This document shows positions 44,728 to 57,042 of a DNA stretch of 64,000 bases, in pieces. The position numbers and the translations under genes were made by a program. The DNA is from Tuctoria greenei (Eukaryota > Streptophyta > Magnoliopsida > Poales > Poaceae), in NCBI GenBank assembly GCA_036927565.1, contig JAYESD010000001.1, positions 114,929,110 to 114,993,109 of the forward strand. The letters are read 5' to 3'. Within the stretch, counting starts at the first letter, position 1; every line of letters starts with the position of its first letter. The notes under the pieces are model-generated. The model ran no database searches. It saw only the letters and a list, made by a program, of their open reading frames with translations, and was not told the DNA's origin.

Positions 44728-47700
44728 TGGGGACCGGGTCCACACATTCAAGGCATCGCAGAGGGTGGTGCCGTGCGATGTGGCACCCAACAGCACACAC
44801 GAAAAGAATACGACAAAATACAAAGTTTTATTTATATAAACAGCAAAATATAATATTCATAGCTAAACTCTCAGCCTAGGTATGCAAATGTGCAGCCGTC
44901 CAGCCCGCAGACGCTACACACTAGCCACACACAAAATTGCTATGGCGTGCAGGGCTCCCATTCAGTGGTATACCCCAACGGGGGCATCGCCTCATCCTCG
45001 GGCCCTTCCTCATAAGTCTCACCTGCAAACAACTTAATATAGTAACCGTGACCACGAAGACTCAGCAAGACTTAACCGTCTCACCTAAATATGAAACTCT
45101 ACATGCAGGGATACTTAACATAGGGATGGATATAGCAGTAAATGACTCGCATATAAATTAATCATCATTTTACAAGTTAATAGCAGCAGCTTAAATGTTT
45201 AATAATAGTAACTTTAATGAGCATAATCTATAGAATTCATAGTGGCAAAACAATTATATTTCAATACATCGTATTCTCCTGACTTCTTCCGTATTTACTA
45301 CGTCACAACACAGTGAACAAGCGGTACTCAAATAACAGCGAGGGACCGTGATTGCAATCAAGACACACCCGAATAACACGTCACGTTCACCCGTGACTAA
45401 GGAGTGTGCCGTGCTCCTCACCACGTCATAAGCAGTCACCTTTCACAAGGGAACTCTAACGCCGAACCGGTCCCACCATCACGAGCATAAGGTTCCTGCA
45501 GGGAGCGTGTCTATGCCCGCCGGCGAATTTACACCTTACTACCCTCAGCCCACCCCTATCGGCAATGGGCTATGCCTCGACATCCAAGTTATCAAGTTAC
45601 ATCGGTTTCTTGGGTTCCATATGCCTAGTATGCATCCGGTACTATTCAAACTTGTCCAGCAGGGCCGCACACGGATCGGTCCTCAATCGACACAAGCAGG
45701 GCTACACACGTGAGACCACGTCTCACTGCATCCTACCCGCTGCTCGGTCTCAATTTCACATTTCTAAACCACTCTTTAATTCAATTCATCCCGTGTGATA
45801 AAATCCTATCTCGCGAGTAGATTTAACTACTCGACTTCTATTAGATTCCTATAAACATTAGCATGGCATTGTCTACTCGTCAAGCTCTAGACCTACCCAA
45901 GACTCCATGGGATTTCTGGGTAATGCAAGTGGAGTAACAAGCACCTTAGCCCTAATGCACAAAATTCATCCTAGACATATGTGATACAAATAGAAAATTT
46001 GAAATAGAACTTAAATGTATACCGGGGCTTGCCTGGCTGTGTATTTTTAAGAGTGTTCTAACCAAAATTGGGAATTTTCCAATTAACCAAACAAGATTAA
46101 TTAATTTCCCAAGCAATTATCTCAAAGGAATTAATTATGAATATTCTGGGATTTTCATGTCCAACAAAATGTACCACTGCAAAGTCTGGATCAAGAGGGG
46201 TCTACCAGAATGTATTGGGAATTATTTGAGAAAATATACTAGGAGAAATCAATTTTTGAAGTTGGCTCAAATTCTGGAATTAATTTCAAATGGGAAAGTT
46301 CAAATAATTCAGCCAGCCCCACTTCGTTTAAATGGGCAAATCGCATCTGTGCAGCACCGGGGGCCACAGATTTAACCGTGCAGCCACAATGGATCAACAG
46401 CCACAGCTGATCCTGCCCTTCGATTCAGTCGCTGACATGCGGTGCCTGCGAGGCTTCATCAACCTCGCGACACGCCGCTCGGCTGCAGCGGTTCTGTGCC
46501 GGCGAGCTCACTGGTTCGGCTTTCCCGGCCTTCTCTCTCCCTCCAACTCACCATCTAACCGTTTTCCAGGTTGCTGAGCACGATGGAGAGGTCAGCGAAC
46601 GCCGGCGATGCCCGGAACACCGTGTGCGACGGCGGCGGCAGCGCTAGGATTTTGGCGATGGCCGGAATCGCTCGGGAATGGCGCAAGAAGCTCGGGGAAA
46701 GGCTAGGAATGTTCCTGGGAGCATGAGGAAGATGACCATGGGGAGAAAAAGGAATGAAATCGCTGGCAAAGTCGACTTCGATGGTGGACTGACGAATTTT
46801 CATTGGCGGCGGGGAAAACTTGAATAGCTCGGCCTTTACTCGATGGTTTCCACTGATTCTTGGCAAAGGGGTGCACTAGAAGGTATGGATCAATATCCAT
46901 GAACAGATTAAAGGATGGTTGCATGTAGAAAGCAAATTAAACAGAGAAGCTAGCTAGTTCATGGGCAAATGCAGAAAGCAAAACATGAATCATTTGCTCG
47001 ATATGGAATGAAACGAAGAACAGTTTGTACCGTGAAAATGGTCGTGTCTTGGCAATTCTATTTGCTTTTGGAAGCAGCTCGAGAGAGGGTCTGTGGCGTC
47101 GGCGTGATGGGGAGGCAGCAGCGTCCTCACGGCGGCCGAACAGCGGCGCCGGCCAAACTGCAAAAATGCGGCCTTGTAGCCGACAAAACAAGGAACCAAA
47201 ATCTTGAGAAGGTAGAGCGAAGGATTAGGTACCACTTTGCTGTTGGGAGGACGAAGAGATTTGGCAAGAATTTCGAGCTAGTCGGGCAAGCAGGGAGACA
47301 GCGGTGGGTCGCGCTCGGGAGCGAAGAACGAACTGGTTTCTTCCGCTTCGGCCAGAGAGGTGAAGATAAGGAGGAATAGAGTGGAGGGGGGGCACGCAAT
47401 CGGGGTGCCACACAGCTGCTTGCCAACGGTGATCTGTTTGCCGCACCGAGCGTCGAACTGCGGGGAGTCAGGGAAAACAGAGCACTCACGTAAATGTCCC
47501 TCTGACCAGTGGGTCCCACTGTTCCCATCCTCATCCCTTCTTTGCAACTTCAATTCTCCCACCTAGATTGATCCAAAAATTCCAGATTTTTGTGGAGAGG
47601 CCAATTTAAATATGGAGATTTTGATTCTGAATTTGGATTTCAACTTTGGATAAATTTCAAATACAATTCAAATTCAAATTTCAATTTGAATAGAATTCAA

Positions 47701-47964
47701 TGGAGCCACTAAATTAAATAGCAAATGAGCTTCAAAAGTTTGGAAACTTTGCAGAGAGACTATTTGGAATATTTGGAATCTAATAGTGAACTCAAATTTT
47801 TATTTTGGCAAGGTTTCAACAGGAGCTCATTTGAAATTTTGAATCCCTTCTATTGAAGTTTGAATTGGTTTAATTTCCTAATTGCCATTTGATTTCTTTT
47901 CCCCATTCAAATTTTAACTTTTCCTTTCTGAACTTTGCGCTTTTAATTTGGGCTTTTACATTCA
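44728..47964 (-). repeat. Chromovirus 3' LTR (3237 bp)
   Basis: On the minus strand it starts TGAATGTAAAAGCCC (47964), right after a polypurine tract (cttttaaggggggc), and ends GGACCCGGTCCCCA (44728). The middle (46380-47560) is GC-rich and yields many long random ORFs on both strands. The end near 44728-46030 matches 17080-18553 in reverse. No independent gene is supported inside. Confidence 0.85.
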
Positions 47965-48029
47965 GCCCCCCTTAAAAGAATCTCGTCCCGAGATTACAAA
48001 TAAAAGAGATGGAGGTAAAAAGATTACCG

Positions 48030-49672
48030 GATATGAGATGATAATGAACCCGGATAGTTTGATCGGAGATAATCCTCACTTTCCCATGTCGCTTCCTCAG
48101 CGGTATGTTTGCTCCACAAGACTTTGTAGAAGTACAACATCCGGTTTCTTGTAGTGCGAGTCTTTTCATCGATAATCCAGAGCAGATACTCAGAATATGT
48201 GAGATCCGGTTAGAGAGCTTCAAAGTCTTCATTGCAGATTTCAGTTGAAGATTTATGACATTTTTGCAGCTGAGAAATGTGGAAAACATTATGAACTCCA
48301 GAGAGTGACATCGGTAACTCCAAGCAGTAGGCCACGGGTCCGCATGTTTCAATGACGGCGAACGAACCGATGAATTGTGGAGCGAGCTTTCCCTTTACTC
48401 TAAAACGATGAATCCCTTTCATCGGAGCGACACAGAGATAAATGTGGTCTCCGATGTCGAAGTGTAGAGGTCGACGACTTTTATCCACATAGCTTTTCTG
48501 CTGAGATTGAGCAGCCCTCAGATTTGCTTGGATCACTCGCACTCGTTCTTTGGCTTCATTTACAAGATCAATTCTGTATATAACCCGCTCGTTGGATTCA
48601 CACCAGTTGACTGGTGTGCGACATTTCCGGCCGTAGAGAGCTTCATAGGCACCATCTTGATACTAGCTTGATAGCCATTGTTATATGAGAACTCCGCCAA
48701 CGGTAAATGATCAATCCAATTTTTACCGTGGTGGATGGCACAAGCGCATAGCATATCTTCCAAAACTTGATTCACCCGTTCTATTTGACCATCAGTTTGC
48801 GGGTGATATGCGGAGCTTTGTATCAGTTTCGTCCTTAATGATGTGTGCAGCTGCTCCCAGAAACGAGCAACGAACAGCACACCGTGATCGGAAATAATCG
48901 TTTGGGGAACTCCGTGCAAGCACATGACTCTTGCAATATACAATTCTGCATACTTCTTGGTGATGTAGTTTGTATGTACAGGGATGAAATAAGCTTATTT
49001 GGTTAGTCGATTGACTATCACCCAAATCAAATCATGCTTGTGGAATGTGAGAGGTAATCTGACAATAAAATCCATACTAATGTCCTCCCATTTCCAGGCT
49101 GGAATATTCAGTGGTTGCAGCTGTCCAGCTTTCTTCATGTGGTCGGCTTTCACCCGCCGACACGTATCACACTCCGATACATACATTGCAATTTCTCTCT
49201 TCATCCGTGTCCACTAAAATCTGATTTTCAAATCTTGGTACATCTTGTTGCCGCCCGAATGAATAGAGTACTTGGATAAGTGAGCTTCATCCAAGATTTT
49301 CTTCTGAAGTGTCATGTCATGGGGTACCATTGTACGGTCTTTGAACCACAGGGTACCATGTTCATCACTTAGGAAGAACTTTGTTTCTTCATTCTTCATT
49401 CTCCTCCGAATGTGCGACATACCCACGTCTTTCATTTGATCTTCCATAATCACCCCTCGTATAGTAGGGATGAGAGCAAGATTATATAGTGCTCCATATG
49501 GAACCATGTATAAACTTGGCTCGTCCTCTTCCATCGGAGTGATGGACAGATTATTGACATGGGACTTGCGGCTCAGCGCCTCGGCAACAACATTCGCTTT
49601 GCCGAGATGGTAATGAATTTCAGTCTCATAATCTTTGATCAGTTCCAAACATCTTCTCTGTTGCATATTCAT
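48030..49672 (-). pseudogene. int: Chromovirus integrase with C-terminal chromodomain (broken)
   Basis: Minus-strand reading: RNase H end and spacer (49672 on), zinc finger H-H-C-C (DEAHLSKYSIHSGG, SECDTCRRVKADH, about 49300-49150), then DDE motifs SMDFIVRLP, IISDHGVLF and YHPQTDGQIERVNQVLE (49100-48750). A GPF-like part (KLAPQFIGSFAVIE, VHNVFHISQLQKC) spans 48400-48250. After one stop, a chromodomain lies at about 48205-48030 (TRTTRNRMLYFYKVLW, EEATWESEDYLR). Chromodomains steer integration to heterochromatin marked by histone H3 lysine 9 methylation. Stops and shifts at several places make it inactive. Confidence 0.88.
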
Positions 49673-50558
49673 TTCCTTCTGAGTGAAGATATATTTAAGA
49701 CTCTAGTGATCGGTGTAAAGGTGCACTAGATTTCCGAGCAAATAATGCCTGCACATTTTCAAAGCGAGCACCACGGCAGCGAGTTCAAGGTCATGAGTTG
49801 GATAATCCTGCTCATGATTTCAGAGCTGCCGTGAGCCATACGCAATCACGCGGCTGTCTTGCATTAATAGAAAGTCGAGACCAATGTCAGACGCACCACA
49901 ATAAAGGTCGAAAGATTTGGTCGTATCCGGCTGAGCTAGCACTGGGGCTGTTGTGAGATGTTTCACCAAAGCTTGAAATGCATCCTCACATGCCTTGATC
50001 CAAATATATTTAGTCCCCTTTTCAGCAGCTCCGTCATTGGTTTAGCGATTTTTGAGAAGCTCAGAATGAACCTCTGATAATATCCCGCTAACCCGAGGAA
50101 ACTTCGAACTTCGTGGACGGACTTTGGAGACTTCCATTTTAGCAATTGTACAATTTTGCCTGGGTCTACAGTGATGCCCTCCGCTAAAATAATGTGACCA
50201 AGAAATGGTACTTGTTTGATCCAAAACTCACACTTGCTGAATTTTGCATAAAGCATGTGATCTCGCAATCGTTGGAGCATGATATGCAAGTGTTTTGCGT
50301 GTTCCTCTTCTGATTTTGAATAAACCAGAATGTCATCGCGTGAAGACCATGACAAACTTGTCCAACTCCAGCATGAACACTAAATTCATCAAATAAATGA
50401 AGTGAGCTGGCGCGTTGGTGAGTCCGAATGACATGACGAGATATTCATAGAGCCTGTATCTCATTGAGAATGTCGTCTTTGGTATATCCTCCAGTCGGAT
50501 TTTTATTTGATGATATCCGGACCGAAGATCAATCTTGAGAATACTTTAGCACCCACTA
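49673..50558 (-). pseudogene. pol: Chromovirus RT (3' part) and RNase H, downstream of CACTA insertion
   Basis: Minus-strand reading begins at the insertion point with GAKVFSRL, continues with a damaged catalytic region (frameshift directly before DDILVYSKSEEEHAKHL, near 50340), then KFSKCEFWIKQVPFLGHII and VRSFLGLAGYYQRFI. RNase H (49960-49680) is recognisable only in broken pieces. Together with 61296-61746 this forms one RT gene cut by the CACTA. Confidence 0.85.
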
Positions 50559-50561
50559 ATT

Positions 50562-50950
50562 CAATACTACAAAAAGCATTTTCACAGGCGCCTCGATTTT
50601 TGAAACACAGACGGTCTGTAAAAAATGTGAGTGTGATAACGAATGAAACAATAACCGCTTGTGATGACATAACATCACAGGCGGATTTTAAAAAAACAAC
50701 CACCTGGGTAAATACATGATTTTCTCATGAGGTTATTAATTAAGAACCGCCTGTGATATAACAAACTTCACAGGCAGTTCTTAATTAACCAACGCATGGG
50801 TAAACTTGATTTTCACGGGCGGTCATTGTTTAAGAACTGTATGTACTAGTTCAATCATCACAAGCGGTTTCTATTCAAGAACTGCCTGGGGAAAGTCATT
50901 ATTTTCACAGGCTGCTTGTTAGTTAAGAACCGCCTGTGATGCTGATAAGC
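50562..50950. repeat. CACTA left terminal and subterminal repeats
   Basis: The TIR is followed by at least eight copies of CACAGGCGG/CCGCCTGTG variants in alternating orientation, many as pairs separated by about 15-20 bases. In En/Spm such motifs bind the element's own regulatory protein. Confidence 0.85.
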
Positions 50951-51147
50951 TCCTGTCAAGCTAATCCCTGCACAACAAGCTCTTGTAGATGCAAGTAACA
51001 CCCGTGGCTCATCATTTGGATTGTTGAAAGCATCAATTGAAGCATGACGATCCTTGGATGGATTTTCCCATCCATTTGAAGGATTTCATTCCCTCCTGTC
51101 CATTTAAAAACTTAAGAAGATGCTCCTTTCTCGGTTTTAATGCCTAC

Positions 51148-51895
51148 ATATATTGACTAAAAATCAGTACCTACTCTCTTAGTGCTTGACACAAGCGAGG
51201 AAGCGAACAACTTCAATCACAAATCTTGTTTTTACCCTTTCATATGGATTTAACCTTAATATTTCAAGCATAGATTTATCAATAAGTGAAGCTTCCTAAT
51301 CACACATGTTAATGGCAGTTATAAGTGAAGGATGTGTCGAAGCTAACGAAATCTGAACAGGACTAAAGATAAAGAGATCCTGCATATGAGTGACAATGTC
51401 CAAGTTAGACAGCGTGAAGCTATGATGGAAACCTTCAACAACATGAAAAGTGATGTTAAGGTTATGCTTGCATCAACCAAGACATGTTGTGAGGGTATAA
51501 CACTTGTTGGGGCAAGCATAATCGTGATGCTCCAACAAGTGTTATGCTCTCACAACATGCCTTGGTCGATGCAAGCATAACCTTGGCATCACTTTTCATG
51601 TTGTTGAAGGCTGCCATCATAGCTTCATGTTGTCTAACATGGACATTGTCATCCATATGCAGCATCTCATTGTCTTCAGTCCTGTTGATATTTTGTTAGC
51701 TTCGACGCACCCTTCACTTGTAACTGCCATTAACATGTCTGACAAGGAAGCTTCACTTATTGATAAATCTATGCTTGAAATATTAAGGTCAAATTCTTAT
51801 GAAAAGGGTAAAAACAAGATTTGTGATTGAAGTTATTCGCTTCGTCGCTTGTGTGAAGCACTAAGAGAGATCATACTGATTTGTAGTCAATATAT
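51148..51895. repeat. Long inverted repeat (hairpin) in CACTA
   Basis: The left arm (51148-51514) and right arm (51527-51895) are inverted copies of each other at roughly 90% identity by eye, over nearly 370 bp, with a loop of about 12 bases. The right arm ends exactly where the TNP2 fragment stops (51896). A minus-strand transcript reading through TNP2 would fold into a long double-stranded RNA. The arms encode short ORFs of unknown origin (for example FNNMKSDVKVMLASTK) and are not recognised as TNP2. Confidence 0.93.
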
Positions 51896-53564
51896 TCAGC
51901 CATTAGAACTGATAAAATAGCCATGATACCGAATGTTCTTGACCATTTCAAACACAAGTTTTCCACTGTAAGGTTTTGGTGCAGTATCTTTTTTGATTTT
52001 GTTATCAAATTGTTCTTTCATCTTCCTATACTTGTGTGTATTTGTCAAGAACCGCCAGTGTCTCATGTACACCGTCTTTCTGGATGAAGTGAGGTATAGA
52101 TATCCAGTTCTATCCATGCACCTTACACAACCTTTCTTCCCTTTCATTTGTCCCGATAATGTAAACAGTCTAGGGTAATCATGCACGGTAACGAATATCG
52201 TTGCTCTTAGCGTGAAATACTCCCGCTTGTACTCATCTCATGTACATAACCCTTCATTCCACAATTTTGACATATCTTCCATTAAAAGTTCCAAGAACAC
52301 ATCAATTTCGATGTCAGGTTGTTTCGGGCCTTGGACAAGAACAGATAATAAGATATATTTCCTTTTGTGACACAACCACATCGGTAGGTTGTACATTGTT
52401 AAGACCACGGGCCATGTGCTATGTGTGCTCTTTTTTTCACCAAACAGATTCAATCCGCCTGTACCCAAGGCAAACCTTATATTTCTGATTTCCTTTGCAA
52501 ATTCTGGATACTATAGATCAAATTTTTTCCACTGTGTTGCATCACCAAGGTGTCGAATTTGTTTTTCATTCTTGCGCTGCTCGGAATGCAAATGCATAAG
52601 TTCAGCCTCCCTAGGGTTTGAGAACAAACGCTTCAAGAGATCAATTACCGAAAGGTACCATATCACCAAGGCAGGAATTTTTCTCTTATCCTTCCTGTCT
52701 GCATCGCCAGAAGTATCATCATCATCACCTTTAGGACCAATAATAAACTTCTTATTCTTCTGAGACTTTTTCATGTTGGTAACATACTGGTGATTGTAGT
52801 CCTTCTTATATCTACTAACACCATAGATGGGGCATCTAGTTGCGAGCTCATGCTCTTTGTGATACAGAATACAATGGTTCACACAAGCGTGTATATTTGT
52901 CACACCTAGTGCCATTGGGCAAAGAAGTTTCTTCGCTTTATAAGTGCTTATGGGCAGTTTATATGGATTTGGAAGAATTTCTTCTATAAGATTTAAAAGA
53001 TCAGAGAAACTACAATCGGACCATCCATGTGTGGCTTTCAACTTAAGTAGTTCTAAGATTGCACGCAATATAGTAAACTCTTTATCACAACCGTTTGATT
53101 CATCATATAAGATCTCTGTCGCTGCATTTTACAATATCTCCATTTTACTTAAACCTTTACTTGCTCCCATAGAAGTCAATACATATGGTTCAATGTGACG
53201 CAACATCTCTTCACAATCGAACTCATCATCATCATCACCATCTTGATTGTCACTACCATGATCGATATGAACATTATCGTCATCTAAACCTCTCTCATCA
53301 TCTTTATCCACTTCATGTGTATCCAACTCACCATGCTCTGTCCATATTGTGTAGTTTTTTTAAACCTCTGTTTACCAAATGAGATTGGATTACTATAGTA
53401 TATATCCAAGCAATCTTATTTTTGCAGTCGATACATGGATATAATATGTCATCTATCTTTTGCAACTTCGCATGTCTCTTGGATGCTTCAATAAAATTTG
53501 CAACATTATGAATGTACATAAGATTGGGTCTTGGCATGTTATACATCCACGCTCGATGGTCCAT
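51896..53564 (-). pseudogene. CACTA TNP2-type transposase (truncated, broken)
   Basis: Minus-strand pieces: N-terminal transposase-associated domain (53564-53328, MDHRAWMYNM, YPCIDCKNKIAW), an acidic Asp/Glu stretch (53326-53129), middle part (53068-52511, HACVNHCILYHKEHE, RCPIYGVSRYKK), DDE core start (52468-52238, STHSTWPVVLTMYNLPMWLC, VQGPKQPDIEIDVFLELL) and 52186-51896 (MHDYPRLFTLSGQMKGKKGC). These match Transposase_21 (PF02992). The motif that normally reads DG-x-NPF is TGGLNLFG here, so the expected catalytic Asp is gone. The C-terminal part is missing; the inverted repeat begins instead. The protein would cut the element at its ends. Confidence 0.88.
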
Positions 53565-54110
53565 GCTTCAATAACAGATTTTTTGTAAGATTTACAAAAT
53601 TTGGCCACAAATATTCCCTAAAGGCCTTCTATAAAATGAATTTACAATGGCATCACAAGAATGTATCATATGATTGAATACTGGTATCATGTAGGTCTGT
53701 TCATAAGAGTTCCATGAAAATTTGTTTCATAATTTTCTCAGCTTTCTAGTGGCCATAATGGATTTTTGAAGTTAGGCTTATTCATTGAAACATTCATCAA
53801 ACACGTGATGTGCTTGTATTCATCTTCAACCTTTAATCCTTCAAATCTACTTCTTGTTCTGCAAAATTCATGAGTGAGCTCAAGGGGAGACTAAACTACA
53901 TCTTTCAAATTTTAATCATTCAAATCTACTTCAAATCTCAAGTGGTTTGGGGGGGGGGGGGGGGATGGAGGCATATGCAAACACAACAAAACGAAACTGT
54001 GAAAACAGAACAAATTAAAAACATGATAGTGAATAAGAAGTCTCTTCAAAACTCTTCTGTGTTCGAAGGTTGATCAACTGATGAATGCAGTATCGGCCGG
54101 CGCATGGTGG
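53565..54110. other. Upstream region of TNP2 with a 16-G run
   Basis: Probably 5' UTR and intron of the TNP2 gene on the minus strand. Contains a homopolymer of 16 G (53949-53964). No other gene seen. Confidence 0.4.
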
Positions 54111-55332
54111 ATAATTTTGGCAGCCTAGCGGCGTCGATGAAAATCTCCAGAGTTAGGTTTTCTCTGGTGCCCAGGGGTCTTTATATATGCATCGGTTTTC
54201 ACAGGCGGTTTATAACAAAATAACCGCCTGTGATAAAAATTAAAAAAGTTCAGGAGGTTTTTTCAGGCGGTTTTAACTGCTTCTAAGGCGGTTGGTAATG
54301 AATAACCGCCTGAGAGAAAGATTATCTCAAGCAGGTATTACTTACCAAACGCTTGGGATAATTGCCCGAGCCTGTTCTTCAGTTTTCTTTTCCCTTGCTT
54401 CTTTTTTATTTAGATTCCAATATAAATACTCAAATATGTATAGATTCTGCAAATTGAGTCCAAACTCGATGATTCTTTCCTCTATATTTTTCAAAAATTA
54501 ACATCTACCACCTGGACCAAATATTTTAAAACTTGTATAGCTAACATTGTAATGTTTTGGTAAATATCAAATTAATTTATACTCACATATTATTCACATT
54601 TGTGTATCTCAAAAAAAGGATCCTTTACTGAAATTGGTTTGTATAAACATATTTGTATTATTTGTACATGTACGAATTTTTTTAATTTTTTAAAGCATTC
54701 TAACATGTCAAAATTCAAATTATCCATCATTCTAACCAAATGCTCATATACATATGAGACATTCATCAAATTTTGAACACACATTGATTCAAAAAAAAAA
54801 ATTAAAAAAAATCTGAAAAAAATTCATAGAGGTTGGTATGATGACTAAAAATGTCCATTGAAAAAATAAATGAAAAAATCATTATATTACTCAAGAGAGA
54901 AAAATGACAAATACCGACTGTTATATGTTTTTTATGTTTTGACTAATTTCAAAGGCTTTATGAAGTGAAATTTAATGGTAACCTTTAATACTCAATCATA
55001 TTACAAGAAAGTGGAATTTGGGCTTTTGAAAGGTCCCACATTTAATCAAGAATATTAATTAAGCTTACATAAATATCTTCTCAGGCGGTTGATACTGAAT
55101 AACCACTTGAGAAGAAGATTATTGCAGGAGGGTATTACTTATCAACTATTTGAGATAAATGCATCTACTCAGGCGGTTGATAATTGCCACCCGCCTGAGA
55201 TAAAAATCTTCTCAGGCGGTTGGTACTTAAAAACCGTCTAAGAAGATAGGCATCTATATATAGCCCTCGGCTGCGTTGGAAAAACCTAACCCGAGCAAAA
55301 TCACTTAGACGCCGTCAGGCTGCCAAAATTTT
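54111..55332. promoter_or_regulatory. Central head-to-head promoters of the CACTA
   Basis: The left promoter (minus strand) has GGCGGTT repeats (54195-54330), TATA box (54179-54189), AAACCTAAC and GGCTGCCAAAATT near 54112-54127. The right promoter (plus strand) has GGCGGTT repeats (55080-55235), TATA box (55254-55263), AAACCTAAC and GGCTGCCAAAATT near 55317-55330. The two are thus an inverted duplication, about 750 bp of AT-rich DNA apart, driving TNP2 leftward and the other gene rightward. Most central repeats carry CTCAGGCGG, whereas the termini carry CACAGGCGG. Confidence 0.75.
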
Positions 55333-55849
55333 GTTTGCCGCCAAGTCTTCACTGCTCTCGCCACCGAGCTTCACCGTCGCCGCTGAGCTTTGCCGATGTC
55401 TGTTTGGTTCGCCCTCTCCACTTCCAGGTACGCCAAGCGAAGTCCTTGTCGTCGCCGCCGAGCTTCACGATAAACTCTAAACCGTTCGACCTTCCCTCCT
55501 CCGTCCCTGTGCCTTCTCCCTCCTCGCCTTTGCCACCGGCCATGTCAAATGGTGCCTTGCATAGATTTCCTTGGTTATGGTTCGGGAATTCGAAATGGGT
55601 AGGCATCCTGTTGGTGGTGGTTGTGGACCATGGCATATATTTCCCTTGTTAGGGTTCGGACATCCTAAAAAACTAGTTGTTATGATGCTATGAACCATAT
55701 GCAGGTTTTGAGCAGGCTGTCCAAGCTTATGCAGCAGCCAAAAAGCAAAATGATTCACTGTTTCAAATTCATGGCAAAAGCTACATGAGGCATCACCAGA
55801 TCAATTTCTTTTGACCATGTTTTCTTTCACTAATATAGCATCATTTTCA

Positions 55850-56560
55850 ATCAACCACATAAATATATTGATTTGGGAGGGATTCTAGCTTTCTTAAGTT
55901 GTTTATGACCAGGTTTAGAATATGACCTAGTCAATTTAGTATAAACCGAATTAACTGAAAAGGCCCCTATTTTGTTCCATTTCCACACCACAGTATCATC
56001 ACTTTGCTGCACTGTAAGACCATTAAGTTTATACACAAGGTTACACCAAATGCTATATAAAGGTGCTGGCAAAGAATAACTGAACTGAACAACCCAGTTT
56101 TGCGCAAAGCACTGGGCAACAGAGATGTCTCTATCCACACAAAGTTCAAAGAGAATGATGTAGAGGCTGGCTAGAGTTTTTACCTCTAACCAAATTTCTA
56201 GCCAAAAACTTATTGTTTCATCATTCCCTAAAGTAAATTTTCTGCTCTTGTATATATATTCTTGACTTTTCGAAGGTCTCTCCATAGGGGAGAGTTAGAC
56301 ATTTTATGTCTCAATGTCCCAACAGGAGAATCCCTAATGTATTTAACTCTGACAATGTCCTGCCAAAGCCCTTGTTCCTTTTCCAATCTTCACTACCATT
56401 TGGTCAGCAGACTGACATTCATCTTACTAAGGTCCTTAACCCCCATCCCACCCCTTCCCCTTTTTTATTGTTTACAAATTATACCCTCTCATGTATGGAC
56501 ATGGATCTCTCTTTTTAAGCATATATGGACTAAGCACTTTGCACGGTACATGGTCTTATA
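55850..56560 (-). mobile_element. LINE (L1-type) ORF2 fragment inside CACTA
   Basis: Minus-strand reading gives the C-terminal, post-RT part of a plant LINE: GVKDLSKMNVSLLTKW and a degenerate run near 56430-56330, then 55851-56285 with LGNDETISFWLEIWLE, VVWKWNKIGAFSVNSVY and KARIPPKSIYL. This fits the zf-RVT region (PF13966). It lies between the leader and the first long exon of the right-hand CACTA gene, so probably in an intron. Confidence 0.75.
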
Positions 56561-57042
56561 ATCATGTGATACCCCCTCGTTGCCACCGTGCATAGATTTT
56601 TTCAAGTTTTTGAGCCCTAGCTGTCCCATGAAGGTTTGGGTTAGTTTTTATTTTGCGAAATGTCACGCTTAGCCATGCTTATATCGGTAAAAAGTTCAAT
56701 TGTGTGGCAAGGCCACCACTGTTAACGAGCTTAGGGCATAATATACTTAGATATGGGATAAAATCTGAAAGAAGATGAACTTGTGTAATGAGAGGCGATT
56801 TGGATTGTAGTCCCTCTCGGTCAATTAAGGAATGTGTCTTGTTCTTTTTATCCTAAGCACCATCCATTCTAACCACCTGCTGGATGTAACGGTATAGCAA
56901 GTCAAATATCTCACCTTGTACTCGTGTTTTTGCCATGACTTCATAAATTGTTTGACACGCACAAGTGGTTGATGGTTCTGCGGGACACTTCATGTAGAGT
57001 TAATATGCCATTCATTATATTTTTTGTCTTATTAGTTCCAGC

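Noticed and set aside
46380..47566. Several ORFs of 60-136 aa on both strands
   Set aside because: They lie in the GC-rich middle of the chromovirus LTR, have no recognisable domain and overlap each other in many frames.
53949..53964. 16-G run as a G-quadruplex element
   Set aside because: A single homopolymer run without separate G tracts around it; more likely slippage or an assembly artefact.
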